In this document: positions 55,907 to 64,000 of the stretch, in pieces | How the letters are laid out: the number at the start of each line of letters is the position of its first letter | Position numbering within the stretch: position 1 is the first letter of the stretch | The notes under the pieces: model-generated | Database searches by the model: none | Told to the model about the DNA's origin: nothing | What the model saw: the letters and a program-made list of their open reading frames with translations, nothing else | NCBI RefSeq assembly: GCF_900607235.1 | Contig: NZ_LR027855.1 | Coordinates: 85,810 to 149,809, forward strand | Direction: 5' to 3' | Source of the DNA: Olivibacter jilunii | GTDB taxonomy: Bacteria > Bacteroidota > Bacteroidia > Sphingobacteriales > Sphingobacteriaceae | Length of the DNA stretch: 64,000 nt | Translations under genes and position numbers: made by a program

Positions 55907-56849
55907 TTGCGTTATCCAATATTTTTATTTCCTCCGAACTCAGTGCGATGTCTGCCGACGTAATTAAATCATGCAGCTGTTTCTCATTGGTTGCGCTGGC
56001 AATAGGCGCGGTAATAAAAGGTTTATGGAGCAACCAGGCAATGGCTATTTGCGCCTTCGTTGCACTTTTATTGGCGGCGATTTCTTCCAAGGCAACCAGA
56101 ATTCTTTCACCGCGTTCATTCAAGTATTGTTTTACCGTTTCACCTCGCTGGCTTTTGCCTAAATCAGCTTCCGTTCGATACTTGCCGGTAAGAAAGCCAC
56201 TAGCCAATGCATAATAATTTAGCACGGCCAGATTTTGATCCTGTACCAACGAAAGATACTCCGTCTCAAACGTCTGCCGGTCGTATAGATTATAAAGGGG
56301 TTGGATGCTGACATAAGGCTGCAAATTGTTTTTTCTTGCAAATTCGTTCGAAGCAGCAATACGTGCAGCCTTGAAATTAGAGGCGCCGATATAGCGTACT
56401 TTACCCTCTTCAATAAGGGTATTTAGCGCCTCCATAGTTTCTTCAACAGGCGTCGCCTCATCGTCATAATGGGTTTGATAGAGATCAATATAATCCGTTT
56501 TTAGTCTTTTCAACGAAGCCTCTACCGCTTCTTTTACATAAGCGGCTTTTAGCCCCTTTCTGTCTTTATCCATCTCAGCACCTAACTTGGTAGCAATCAC
56601 TACATCATCGCGTTTTCCCCGTTTCGATAACCAATTCCCAATAAACGTCTCTGATTCGCCACCTTTATTTCCCGGAACCCATTTGGAATATACATCGGCA
56701 GTGTCTATAAAATTATAGCCGCCATCTATCAATGCATCCAATAACTGAAAAGATGCTGTTTCATCTAAAGTCCATCCAAAAACATTACCTCCAAAAGCAA
56801 TAGGGGAAACCTCTAACGCTGTTAAACCTAACTTCCTTTTATGTGCCAT
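55896..56849 (-). CDS. Aldo/keto reductase
   Basis: This 317-residue NADP-dependent reductase has the AKR active-site residues: Asp and Tyr in NFIDTADVYSKWVPGNKGGESE, Lys in VVIATKLGAEMD, His in LYQTHYDDEATP. The family motif is RYIGASNF. The C-terminal IASATNEKQLHDLITSADI is the cofactor-binding loop. It is different from the YghZ-type gene near 5 kb. The last residues and stop codon (SSY, stop) are encoded by a 14-bp tandem repeat. Substrate is unknown. Confidence 0.94.
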   Translation of the reverse strand: MAHKRKLGLTALEVSPIAFGGNVFGWTLDETASFQLLDALIDGGYNFIDTADVYSKWVPGNKGGESETFIGNWLSKRGKRDDVVIATKLGAEMDKDRKGLKAAYVKEAVEASLKRLKTDYIDLYQTHYDDEATPVEETMEALNTLIEEGKVRYIGASNFKAARIAASNEFARKNNLQPYVSIQPLYNLYDRQTFETEYLSLVQDQNLAVLNYYALASGFLTGKYRTEADLGKSQRGETVKQYLNERGERILVALEEIAANKSATKAQIAIAWLLHKPFITAPIASATNEKQLHDLITSADIALSSEEIKILDNASSY

Positions 56850-56944
56850 TTACGTAAATTTATTTGTTACTAACAATAAACGGTAACTGACGGGATAAGT
56901 TTTAAATCTTGTCTACACGACGCCAAATATGACATCCCATTTAC

Positions 56945-58063
56945 TCAATCTAACAGATTCTCTATTTTTTGCTTTCGTGTTCGCTTGGGGATCTTCATAT
57001 AACTACCTTCTTCACTGCTTTCGTCTCCTAACAACATGCCCCAAGGCTTAAGCTCCGGTATTCTATCAAAAACCACTTTCATAATGGCAATGATGGGTAT
57101 TGATAAAAACATCCCGGTAATTCCCCAAAGCATTTCGCCCAGCACGAGACCAATTAGGGCAATCAAGGTATTAATTTGCACTTTCGAGCCAACGATTTTC
57201 GGCATAATGTAATTTCCATCTACTGCATGAATAACGACCAATGCAATCACAACAAAAAGGACATTCGTTGCTGTCGAGGTAGCAAAAGTGATTAGAACCG
57301 TGATCACTAAGGCGGTAAAAATCCCCACATAAGGAATAATATTGAAAATGCCTGTAATCAACCCTAGGAGGAAGCTGTACTTTACGCCAATAAAGTAAAA
57401 TGCCAAGCACGCCAGAATAGTGACTATCAGCATTTGTAAAAAAAGTCCCACGACATAACGTTTTATAATATACTGGATCTGGTAGACAATTTCATACACA
57501 ACAGGGCTATGATTTTCTTTAAATGAATTCACTAAAAACCTAACAATCAACCTTCTATGAAAAAGAATAAAAAACGTATAAAGAAAAGAGAATAGCAACA
57601 GTAAAAACAGTGACGATAAGGACATCAATGTTTTGCTCAACAAGGTAGTCCCGGTACTAAGTGATTTTGAAGCAGCTTGATTGATATAGTCAATCTGTGC
57701 TTTGTTGTTTACATGAAAGGTATCGGAAATCCAAAACTGCAGGTCAGCTGCTGATTTCAAGAGCTGTTGCTTAAAAGCCGGCCAATCATTTGCCAAAGAC
57801 GAAAGCTGAGTACCTAACAAGGTGAACACCGCACCAATGAGTATGACCAGCGCAATGGATGATAACAACGAAGATACGGAACGAGGCATTTGAAAATTGC
57901 GTTCCAGAAGATTAGCCAGCGGCAACAGCAAAACCGAGCATAAAAATCCAAAGATCAATGGAGCCAAAATGGTATGTCCTAAAATCGCCAGGTAGCCCAA
58001 TAATAGGATACTCAATAAGACGCAGGCCAGTTTAACATAAAAAGGGAGTACAACTGTTTTCAT
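56945..58063 (-). CDS. AI-2E family transporter
   Basis: This 372-residue inner-membrane protein of the AI-2E/PerM family has eight TM helices: an N-terminal cluster (KLACVLLSILLLGYLAILGHTIL, PLIFGFLCSVLLLPLANLLE), LILIGAVFTLLGTQ-like, a periplasmic stretch (about 85-150), and the family core YFIGVKYSFLLGLITGIFNIIPYVGIFTALVITVLI, then VNTLIALIGLVLGEMLWGITGMFLSIPIIAI. Members export autoinducer-2 or act as ion antiporters; the role here is unknown. It is monocistronic. Confidence 0.9.
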   Translation of the reverse strand: MKTVVLPFYVKLACVLLSILLLGYLAILGHTILAPLIFGFLCSVLLLPLANLLERNFQMPRSVSSLLSSIALVILIGAVFTLLGTQLSSLANDWPAFKQQLLKSAADLQFWISDTFHVNNKAQIDYINQAASKSLSTGTTLLSKTLMSLSSLFLLLLFSFLYTFFILFHRRLIVRFLVNSFKENHSPVVYEIVYQIQYIIKRYVVGLFLQMLIVTILACLAFYFIGVKYSFLLGLITGIFNIIPYVGIFTALVITVLITFATSTATNVLFVVIALVVIHAVDGNYIMPKIVGSKVQINTLIALIGLVLGEMLWGITGMFLSIPIIAIMKVVFDRIPELKPWGMLLGDESSEEGSYMKIPKRTRKQKIENLLD

Positions 58064-58186
58064 ATAATGTACATAGGAGTAAATAAAAATAAAGTTAACG
58101 TATTTTTAAATCCGTGATACAATTTCTTTGCCTAAAATGATAAATAGATTATCTTTATCAAAAAAATTAAAATCTAACCACAACTT

Positions 58187-60016
58187 ATGCCAATAAAATA
58201 TATAGTCGTTAAGCTTTTAGCGTGCTTTCTTTTTCTTTCCACATCTGCGCAGGAAAAGCAAACAACCAATCAGCAAAAAATGGAATGGTTTAAGGATGCC
58301 AAATTGGGTATATTTATCCATTGGGGAATCTATTCGGTAAATGGTATTTCCGAATCATGGTCTTTTTTCAATAATTATTTAAATCATGAAGCCTATATGC
58401 GGCAATTGCAGGGCTTTACGGCATCAAACTACAAGCCGGAAGAGTGGGTAGATCTCATTTCTCTCAGCGGTGCTAAGTATGCCGTTATCACTTCTAAACA
58501 TCACGATGGTGTAGCATTATGGGACAGTAAGGTTGATAAGGCTATTACGATTGAGAAGCACGGTGCGGCTAAACGTGACGTGCTCAGTCCTTTTTTAAAG
58601 GCGCTGAAAAGAAAAGAGATCAAATCAGGAATTTATTTTTCTTTGCCCGACTGGAGCCAAGACGATTATGATGTCTTCACTCGCCTCAGAAAGCGATACA
58701 ACTTAAAAGACGACCCAAACCGATGGCAACGATATCAAAACTACATGATGGGCCAACTGGAAGAGCTTTCGGATCGCTTCGACCCAGATTTATTATGGTT
58801 TGATGGCGATTGGGAGCATAGTGCCGGCGAATGGCAAGCTGAAAGTATATTAGCAAATCTTCGAAGACACAATCCAAATATTATAGTCAATGCACGATTA
58901 ACAGGCCATGGCGATTATGACACCCCCGAACAAGGCGTACCCGTGCTTAAACCATCCAATCCGTATTGGGAATTATGCTATACCATGAACGATTCTTGGG
59001 GTTATCAGCCGTACGACCGGCATTATAAATCATCGAATATGATTATCCGAACCTTGATTGATTGCATTAGTATGGGAGGGAACCTACTCTTGGATATCGG
59101 CCCACAGGCGGATGGCCGTATCCCGACTGAACAAATTGCCATTTTGAAAGATCTTGGTCGGTGGACACAAAAAAACGAGGAAGCCATTTACGGAACCCGA
59201 GAAGGGCTGCCGCACGGTCATTTCATAGGAAAATCCGCTTTATCGAAAGACAATAAAACAATTTACTTATTTCTCGAGAAAAAGGACAATAAAACAATAT
59301 ATATCAATGGCTTAACGTCTAAAGTAAACACCGTGTGCATTTTAGGCCACCAAGGAAATATTTCTTTCCAAGAACAGGGGCAACAACTAGCTATTGACAT
59401 CCCGGCCGCCGCGGAAGACAAGGATGCTACTGTTGTAGCCGTTCAACTTGCTGAAACATTGAAGCTTAGTACGCCGCAACTGAACAAAATCGCTCACGAG
59501 AATTTACAACGCCCTGAAACAAGTTTAGGCCAGCAGATTCACACAATTATCAACAACATCAATGCAGGCAATAATCTTTTTGATAACAGCCAGTTAGCAG
59601 CAGATGGATACAATTATCGTTTACCTGAAAACCCTTCTTTGCAAGCTTGGATAACGAAGCATGCCGAAGCGCTGTACCATGCGAAGAGCGGCCTTCCGGA
59701 AGGGCACTATACCGGACTTAGTGCTTTATCGGAAGATAAACAAACCTTATTTTTGTTTATTGAAGGCAAACCAACCGGCCCTATAGCTATTAAAGGACTT
59801 AGAAACACAATACAACGTGCGCGAATTGTGGGCGAGGGCACTTTATTAACACCACTGATTTACAACAAATTATATTGGAGCAAAGTACCGGGGATAACCT
59901 ATATACCCGTACCGGAAGATCGTCTAGATCCGCAAATGACAGTTATTGCGCTGTTGTTGGACGGACCATTAGATCTTTACCGAGAAAATGTTGGTGCTAT
60001 TGAAAATAACTTGTAA
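58187..60016 (+). CDS. GH29 alpha-L-fucosidase with duplicated C-terminal domain
   Basis: This 609-residue secreted glycosidase (signal peptide to about 22, ending STSAQ) has the GH29 catalytic barrel (about 28-330): GIFIHWGIYSVNG, YAVITSKHHDGVALWDSK, and the nucleophile region DPDLLWFDGDWEH, followed by NLLLDIGPQADGRI. After residue 330 there are two copies of a C-terminal module (about 332-425 and 493-590) sharing ALY-LPxGHxxGxSALSxDxxT-LF-E. The next gene encodes a second GH29 enzyme 11 bp downstream, implying joint use on fucosylated glycans. Confidence 0.93.
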   Translation: MPIKYIVVKLLACFLFLSTSAQEKQTTNQQKMEWFKDAKLGIFIHWGIYSVNGISESWSFFNNYLNHEAYMRQLQGFTASNYKPEEWVDLISLSGAKYAVITSKHHDGVALWDSKVDKAITIEKHGAAKRDVLSPFLKALKRKEIKSGIYFSLPDWSQDDYDVFTRLRKRYNLKDDPNRWQRYQNYMMGQLEELSDRFDPDLLWFDGDWEHSAGEWQAESILANLRRHNPNIIVNARLTGHGDYDTPEQGVPVLKPSNPYWELCYTMNDSWGYQPYDRHYKSSNMIIRTLIDCISMGGNLLLDIGPQADGRIPTEQIAILKDLGRWTQKNEEAIYGTREGLPHGHFIGKSALSKDNKTIYLFLEKKDNKTIYINGLTSKVNTVCILGHQGNISFQEQGQQLAIDIPAAAEDKDATVVAVQLAETLKLSTPQLNKIAHENLQRPETSLGQQIHTIINNINAGNNLFDNSQLAADGYNYRLPENPSLQAWITKHAEALYHAKSGLPEGHYTGLSALSEDKQTLFLFIEGKPTGPIAIKGLRNTIQRARIVGEGTLLTPLIYNKLYWSKVPGITYIPVPEDRLDPQMTVIALLLDGPLDLYRENVGAIENNL

Positions 60017-60027
60017 TATCATATAAT

Positions 60028-61476
60028 ATGAAAAAATTTTTAGTGGGGTTACTGAGTTTATACTTCGGAACCCAGGCTATCGGCCAGGAACATAACACAT
60101 CGGCCAATTATATTAAGCCGAAAGATCCATTGGTCGTGAAAAACCTGTCTGAATGGCAAGAATTGAAATTTGGCCTTTTTATGCATTGGGGCACTTATAG
60201 TCAATGGGGAATTGTTGAAAGTTGGAGCCTTTGTCCCGAAGACGAAGGGTGGACGCAACGTCGGGGCCCACATGCAGCCAATTATTATGAATATGTTAAG
60301 GCCTACGAAGATTTACAGAAACAGTTTAATCCGATTGACTTCAATCCCGGAAAATGGGCTCTGGCGGCGAAGGAAGCTGGCATGAAGTACGTGGTATTCA
60401 CCACCAAGCATCATGATGGTTTTGCCATGTTTGACACAAAGCAAAGTAATTATAAGATTACCGATAGCAAATCACCTTTTTCAGGTAACCCTCGTGCCAA
60501 TGTAGCCAAAGAGATTTTTAACGCTTTTCGACAAGATCAGTTCAAAATAGGAGCCTACTTTTCCAAACCTGATTGGCATACACCGTATTATTGGTGGCCT
60601 TATTTCCCGCCAAAAGATAGAAATGTCAACTATGACCCAAAAAAGTATCCGGATCGCTGGCAGCAATTCAAAGACTTTACTTACAACCAGATTAGCGAGT
60701 TAATGACTGACTATGGTAAAATTGACATCCTATGGTTAGACGGGGGGTGGGTGCGACCATTAGCGACTGTAGATACTACCGTCGAATGGCAACGAGGCAT
60801 TAAAACAGAACAGGACATAGACATGCCAAGAATCGCTAACATGGCGCGCAAAAAACAACCGGGCATTATTATCGTAGATAGAACTGTCCCGGGTGAATAT
60901 GAAAATTATGTCACACCGGAACAGTCGATCCCCAACAAGCCGCTCGATATTCCCTGGGAATCATGCATGACCATGGGCAACTCATTCAGCTATGTTCCGA
61001 ACGATCAATATAAGCCGGCGAGAGAAATCGTGCACAATCTAATAAAAATAGTATCAAGAGGGGGGAACTACCTACTCAACATAGCTCCCGGGCCCAAAGG
61101 AGACTGGGATCCTATAGCCTATCAGCGTTTAAAGGAGATCGGAAAATGGATAAATAAATACGGAGAAGGCATTTATGCTTCGCATAGTATTGCTCCTTAT
61201 TCAATCGGCAATATTTTTTTTACACAAAATAGGGAGGAAAATACCGTTTATGCTTTTATTTTACACAAAGAGGGAGGGGAGAACTTACCCGCTAAATTGG
61301 AATTGCCATTAAAAGAGGACGCCAAACTACATGATATAAGCCTGGTAGGTTCAAAAGTCAAGCTTCGCTGGAAGATTGTTGATAAGCATATTCAAATTGA
61401 GATTCCACAAACAGCGAGAAATTTGCAGTCGGACGACTATGCGAGCATGTTTAAGATCGGATATGTTTATTTGTGA
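60028..61476 (+). CDS. GH29 alpha-L-fucosidase
   Basis: This 482-residue glycosidase with signal peptide (ending QAIGQ, about 20) carries the GH29 barrel: FGLFMHWGTYSQWGIVESWSL, YVVFTTKHHDGFAMFDTKQSNY, nucleophile in IDILWLDGGWVRPL, and NYLLNIAPGPKGDWDP. It keeps a single C-terminal module (GIYASHSIAPYSIGNIFFTQN). The two fucosidases are separated by 11 bp. No transporter or SusC/SusD pair accompanies them, so the substrate must be taken up elsewhere. It ends 4 bp before a 112-bp heptanucleotide array. Confidence 0.94.
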   Translation: MKKFLVGLLSLYFGTQAIGQEHNTSANYIKPKDPLVVKNLSEWQELKFGLFMHWGTYSQWGIVESWSLCPEDEGWTQRRGPHAANYYEYVKAYEDLQKQFNPIDFNPGKWALAAKEAGMKYVVFTTKHHDGFAMFDTKQSNYKITDSKSPFSGNPRANVAKEIFNAFRQDQFKIGAYFSKPDWHTPYYWWPYFPPKDRNVNYDPKKYPDRWQQFKDFTYNQISELMTDYGKIDILWLDGGWVRPLATVDTTVEWQRGIKTEQDIDMPRIANMARKKQPGIIIVDRTVPGEYENYVTPEQSIPNKPLDIPWESCMTMGNSFSYVPNDQYKPAREIVHNLIKIVSRGGNYLLNIAPGPKGDWDPIAYQRLKEIGKWINKYGEGIYASHSIAPYSIGNIFFTQNREENTVYAFILHKEGGENLPAKLELPLKEDAKLHDISLVGSKVKLRWKIVDKHIQIEIPQTARNLQSDDYASMFKIGYVYL

Positions 61477-61480
61477 TAAG

Positions 61481-61592
61481 AGACATAGGACATAGGACAT
61501 AAGATGAGAGACACAAGATCTAAGATTTCCTATGTCTGATACTTGATACTTACATCTTAATACCTACATCCTGGTACTTGACACCTACGTCT
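61481..61592. repeat. Sixteen in-register heptanucleotides
   Basis: Starting 4 bp after the fucosidase stop, 7-nt words run without any insertion or deletion: AGACATA, GGACATA, GGACATA, AGATGAG, AGACACA, AGATCTA, AGATTTC, CTATGTC, TGATACT, TGATACT, TACATCT, TAATACC, TACATCC, TGGTACT, TGACACC, TACGTCT. The first half is purine-led and the second half is its rough complement, so the array can fold back on itself. Confidence 0.92.
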
Positions 61593-61628
61593 TGATCAAC
61601 TAAATTAGTAAATAACACGCATTTTAGT

Positions 61629-61636
61629 TAAGTTTG
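61629..61636 (+). promoter_or_regulatory. -7 promoter element of the DUF6580 gene
   Basis: TAAGTTTG matches TAnnTTTG and ends 18 bp before the gene start, the same distance as at mqnE. No -33 TTG lies at the expected distance. Confidence 0.5.
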
Positions 61637-61654
61637 TAGACAAATAATTCAAGT

Positions 61655-62260
61655 ATGAACACAAGCGAAACCGGCAGAGTCAACACACGGAATGCCATGC
61701 TCATTTTAATCATCGTTAGCACCGCGCTTTTGCGGATTCTTAATGTAGGTAAATTTGGAGACTGGGCCAATTTCACACCCATTGGAGCTACCGCGTTGTT
61801 TGCAGGAACTTATTTTCGCAATAGGTGGGCTGCTTATTTTACACCCCTGTTAACACTTTTTATTTCCGATATCATCGTTAATTACGGTTATTACGGAAAA
61901 ATCACTTTATTTTATGAGGGCATTGTGTACGTGTATATTGCTTTCGCACTTATGGTATTTGTTGGTAGCCTAATAAAAAAAGTGACGACCTTGCGTGTTT
62001 TCGGAGCGACCATAGCTTCGGTGTTAATCCATTGGATTGTCACTAATTTTGGTGTCTGGATAAGTGGTCAAATATATCCCTTAAACGCCCAGGGCTTTAC
62101 CGACTGTTACATTAAAGCCATTCCATTTGAAAAGAATCTATTGCTGGGCAATTTAGCTTATGGAATTATTCTCTACGGAGGATTTGAATGGGCGAAAAAG
62201 CATTTCCCTCTTCTTGCCGTACCTCATGAACTAAGCATAAGCAAGCCAAACTACAAATAA
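61655..62260 (+). CDS. DUF6580 family membrane protein
   Basis: This 201-residue protein has five or six TM helices (LILIIVSTALLRILNVGKF, ALFAGTYFRNRWAAYFTPLLTLFISDIIVNYGYYG, GIVYVYIAFALMVFVGSLI, GATIASVLIHWIVTNFGVWI, LLGNLAYGIILYGGFEW). It matches the DUF6580 family of putative transport proteins, with the hallmark NFTPIGATALFAGTYF. The substrate is unknown. The sirtuin gene follows 6 bp later, so they are probably cotranscribed. Confidence 0.88.
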   Translation: MNTSETGRVNTRNAMLILIIVSTALLRILNVGKFGDWANFTPIGATALFAGTYFRNRWAAYFTPLLTLFISDIIVNYGYYGKITLFYEGIVYVYIAFALMVFVGSLIKKVTTLRVFGATIASVLIHWIVTNFGVWISGQIYPLNAQGFTDCYIKAIPFEKNLLLGNLAYGIILYGGFEWAKKHFPLLAVPHELSISKPNYK

Positions 62261-62266
62261 TCAGGC

Positions 62267-62959
62267 ATGAAGGTTGTCGTATTCACGGGAGCAGGTATAT
62301 CGGCGGAAAGTGGATTGAAGACCTTTCGCGGTGAGGATGGTTTATGGGAAGGATATAAAGTAGAAGACGTCGCTACTCCCGAAGCTTGGCGAAAAGACCC
62401 CGAATTAGTACAACATTTTTATAATATCAGGAGAAAAGCCGTGCTGGATGCACAACCCAATGCGGCTCATCAAGCCCTTGTCAAATTAGAAAGCAAATTT
62501 CAGGTCACCATAATTACCCAGAACATTGATGACCTGCATGAGCGGGCAGGATCAAAACATGTTATCCATCTCCATGGAATAATCACAAAAGCACAATCTT
62601 CTCTTGATCCATTATTGATTTATGACATACAGGGAACAGAGATAAAAATGGGGGACCGTTGCGCCAGGGGTTCCCAACTAAGACCTCATGTCGTTTGGTT
62701 TGGCGAACCCGTTCCAATGATGCAAACGGCTATTGATGAATGCCGAAAGGCTGATATCCTCCTGATTATAGGTACGTCGCTACAAGTATACCCGGCGGCA
62801 GGTCTGATAAATTTCCCGCCTCATTATGCACAAAAGATTTTAATCGATCCCGAGGCTCATCAACTTAATCGAGTGGATTCAGAAATTCAAAGTGTTGCAG
62901 CGAAAGCTAGTATCGGTGTCCCGAAGGTGGTCGATCAATTGCTCAGTGTGGTTAAATAG
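62267..62959 (+). CDS. cobB: Sir2-family NAD-dependent deacylase (class III-like)
   Basis: This 230-residue sirtuin uses NAD to remove acyl groups from lysine. Evidence: GAGISAESGLKTFRG, QNIDDLHERAGS, catalytic His in VIHLHGII, and GTSLQVYPAAGLI. The YxxR motif in HFYNIRRK suggests a preference for succinyl or malonyl groups as in class III enzymes. In the zinc region only one Cys is visible (DRCARGSQLRP) instead of the usual four, so the zinc site appears absent. It follows the DUF6580 gene by 6 bp. Confidence 0.92.
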   Translation: MKVVVFTGAGISAESGLKTFRGEDGLWEGYKVEDVATPEAWRKDPELVQHFYNIRRKAVLDAQPNAAHQALVKLESKFQVTIITQNIDDLHERAGSKHVIHLHGIITKAQSSLDPLLIYDIQGTEIKMGDRCARGSQLRPHVVWFGEPVPMMQTAIDECRKADILLIIGTSLQVYPAAGLINFPPHYAQKILIDPEAHQLNRVDSEIQSVAAKASIGVPKVVDQLLSVVK

Positions 62960-63351
62960 TTGAGTAGTAGAATAGTTGAGTAGACCATAAGCTTACGGCT
63001 TAGAGCATATGGCTTATAGCTTATAAATAGGCCTACAAAATTAGTACTAGATCTATTTGATCACCAAATAATATTTTATTTACAACTATATTTACCTGAA
63101 AATAATATATTTAACGTCTTTTATATAAAGAGTTGATACCGTAAAGATCGAGATGTTAGCCCTTGATCGCAAAGAAAGCAAAATATAATTCGGTTTCGAT
63201 CAAAAACAAATCATAACAAGCTGCTTATTAATGAATTTGACATAGTAAAGAAAAGAAGAAATTGAGGAAGGATAGGAGCAGAAAGGATGATCTGAGGCGA
63301 TCAAGAAGAAAATCCTACAGAGAGTCACAAAATATAGCTTATCGTTTATAG
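62960..63351. repeat. Sirtuin 3' spacer with heptads; AT-rich remainder
   Basis: After the stop (62957-62959) TTGAGTAG and TAGAATAG words appear, then five exact-period heptads AGCTTAC, GGCTTAG, AGCATAT, GGCTTAT, AGCTTAT (62990-63024). From 63025 to 63351 the DNA is AT-rich, and I see no gene, terminator or promoter that can be supported. Confidence 0.8.
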
Positions 63352-63600
63352 CTAATATTCATGACGTTCATAAGCCTTTTTAAAATCTGCACGCATAGTA
63401 GCAAAGCGTGCAACGATAGCCTGCACAAATTCTTCGTCCAGTATTTGAAAAACACCGTTTACGCCGTCCGTAACATCCATTTCAGTAATCTTGTAAACTT
63501 GTTCAAGAGAACCTTGCTCAAATTTAATAATAAACTTTTGATTCATGGAAAAGATGCTGATTTTGCATTCTTTATGCGGAAGCTCGGCAATTGCTCTCAT
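63352..63600 (-). CDS. Conserved small protein of unknown function
   Basis: This 82-residue protein shows a beta-rich first half (ISIFSMNQKFIIKFEQGSLEQVYKI) and a helical second half (FQILDEEFVQAIVARFATMRADFKKAYERHEY). There is no signal peptide or membrane segment. It is reminiscent of short conserved hypothetical proteins of Sphingobacteriaceae; I do not recognise a domain. The ATG at 63600 (MRAIAELPHKECK) gives the longest frame; an internal ATG (MNQKFIIKF) is possible. The opposite-strand frame at 63361-63612 is a shadow. Function is unknown. Confidence 0.6.
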   Translation of the reverse strand: MRAIAELPHKECKISIFSMNQKFIIKFEQGSLEQVYKITEMDVTDGVNGVFQILDEEFVQAIVARFATMRADFKKAYERHEY

Positions 63601-63760
63601 AGGAATCTGTGAAAATATAGAAGATTAGTTTAACTAAGGCCAAAGTTACAAAATATCAACCATATGTTAATATGGGGCGAGGGGAAAACTTTTTATTTAA
63701 CATAATATAAATTATAAGATAAAATAGTTTGCCTTTTAATGTTTACTCTGATAAAGAGAA

Positions 63761-63881
63761 ATGGCTAAATATGTGCTAACAAATAAAGCTGTTGATAACC
63801 TTACAAAAATCTGTGATTACTTATGAAGTGTGGTCGGAAAATCAGGCCGATAAATATATCATAAATTGCAGGCAGTTACTA
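63761..63881 (+). pseudogene. Frameshifted ParE/RelE-type toxin fragment
   Basis: The sequence encodes MAKYVLTNKAVDNLTKICDYL and then a TGA stop; in the +1 frame it continues VWSENQADKYIINCRQLL. The two halves together match the beginning of the ParE/RelE toxin family (AKYVLTNKAVxDL, then W-YT-xVWSExQADKYY). A small indel between DYL and VWS broke the frame, and the C-terminal part is not recognisable. No antitoxin gene is adjacent. It is most likely a dead remnant of a toxin-antitoxin module. Confidence 0.65.
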
Positions 63882-64000
63882 TTCCTCACATACCAGATAC
63901 AACTAAAATTCCTACTATAAAAGCATTTTTATTATTTTGTGCATATTTTATATTGCTTAAATAAAATGTATAACTGCTTTTATGCCAAAATAATGTGATA

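Noticed and set aside
63361..63612. 83-codon plus-strand frame near the window end
   Set aside because: It mirrors the minus-strand 82-residue gene, whose translation has balanced helix and strand patterns. The plus-strand product has no recognisable feature, though the choice between them is not certain.

Overview
This window is a stretch of a Bacteroidota chromosome, most likely family Sphingobacteriaceae (an Olivibacter/Sphingobacterium/Pedobacter-like relative). The grounds are promoters of the Bacteroidota type (TAnnTTTG at -7), almost no Shine-Dalgarno sequences, FecR/ECF-sigma and TonB-receptor genes, DUF4270 and kelch lipoproteins, LytTR/LytS two-component pairs, the futalosine menaquinone genes mqnE and mqnA, and a SAM riboswitch ahead of metY-metX-hom. 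No rRNA, tRNA, phage, insertion sequence or CRISPR array was seen. The window opens inside gdhA and closes in AT-rich spacer DNA holding a broken toxin gene.

Layout. 1-8.4 kb: gdhA (partial), a DUF2795 protein, Ku, a DAC-like nucleotide cyclase-type protein, an L,D-transpeptidase, a YghZ-type aldo/keto reductase, and a DUF4270 plus kelch lipoprotein pair. 8.6-17.5 kb: an OmpR-type two-component pair converging on a LytTR-type pair, which is divergent from a TolC-MacA-MacB efflux operon. 17.7-26 kb: a 59-residue histone-H1-like protein, a DeoR regulator divergent from a deoxyribonucleotidase with three evenly spaced operators between them, a LytS/LytR pair in an operon with a WD40-Omp85 fusion protein, a methyltransferase with a UbiA-type protein, and a universal stress protein. 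26-35 kb: a block bounded by inverted repeats. It holds an ECF sigma factor, FecR, two solenoid-repeat secreted proteins, and a convergent siderophore receptor with a PepSY reductase. 35-47.7 kb: YceI, acetyltransferase and WYL regulator genes; a four-gene ribD operon divergent from prmC and a GH25 lysozyme; a class A beta-lactamase-like protein; a DUF5074 lipoprotein; and two oxidoreductases. 47.8-52.5 kb: the riboswitch-controlled methionine operon and an acetyltransferase. 52.8-64 kb: mqnE, a histidine phosphatase, mqnA, an aldo/keto reductase, an AI-2E-type transporter, two GH29 fucosidases, a DUF6580 protein, a sirtuin, and a small conserved protein.

The most unusual features are these. 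(1) The ECF sigma/FecR pair is followed by an STN-domain protein that is not a TonB receptor but carries a 15-16-residue solenoid repeat, and then by a shorter paralogue without the STN domain. (2) An outer-membrane WD40-Omp85 fusion is encoded with its own LytS/LytR pair. (3) Nearly every larger intergenic space is filled with tandem 7-nt words, sometimes 16 words in register without an indel, usually starting at or within a few bases of a stop codon. They are mixed with CTGCC-GGTA-GGCAG palindromes. (4) Three near-palindromic operators sit at exact 32-bp intervals between divergent promoters. All family names come from recognising motifs by eye. No database search was possible.
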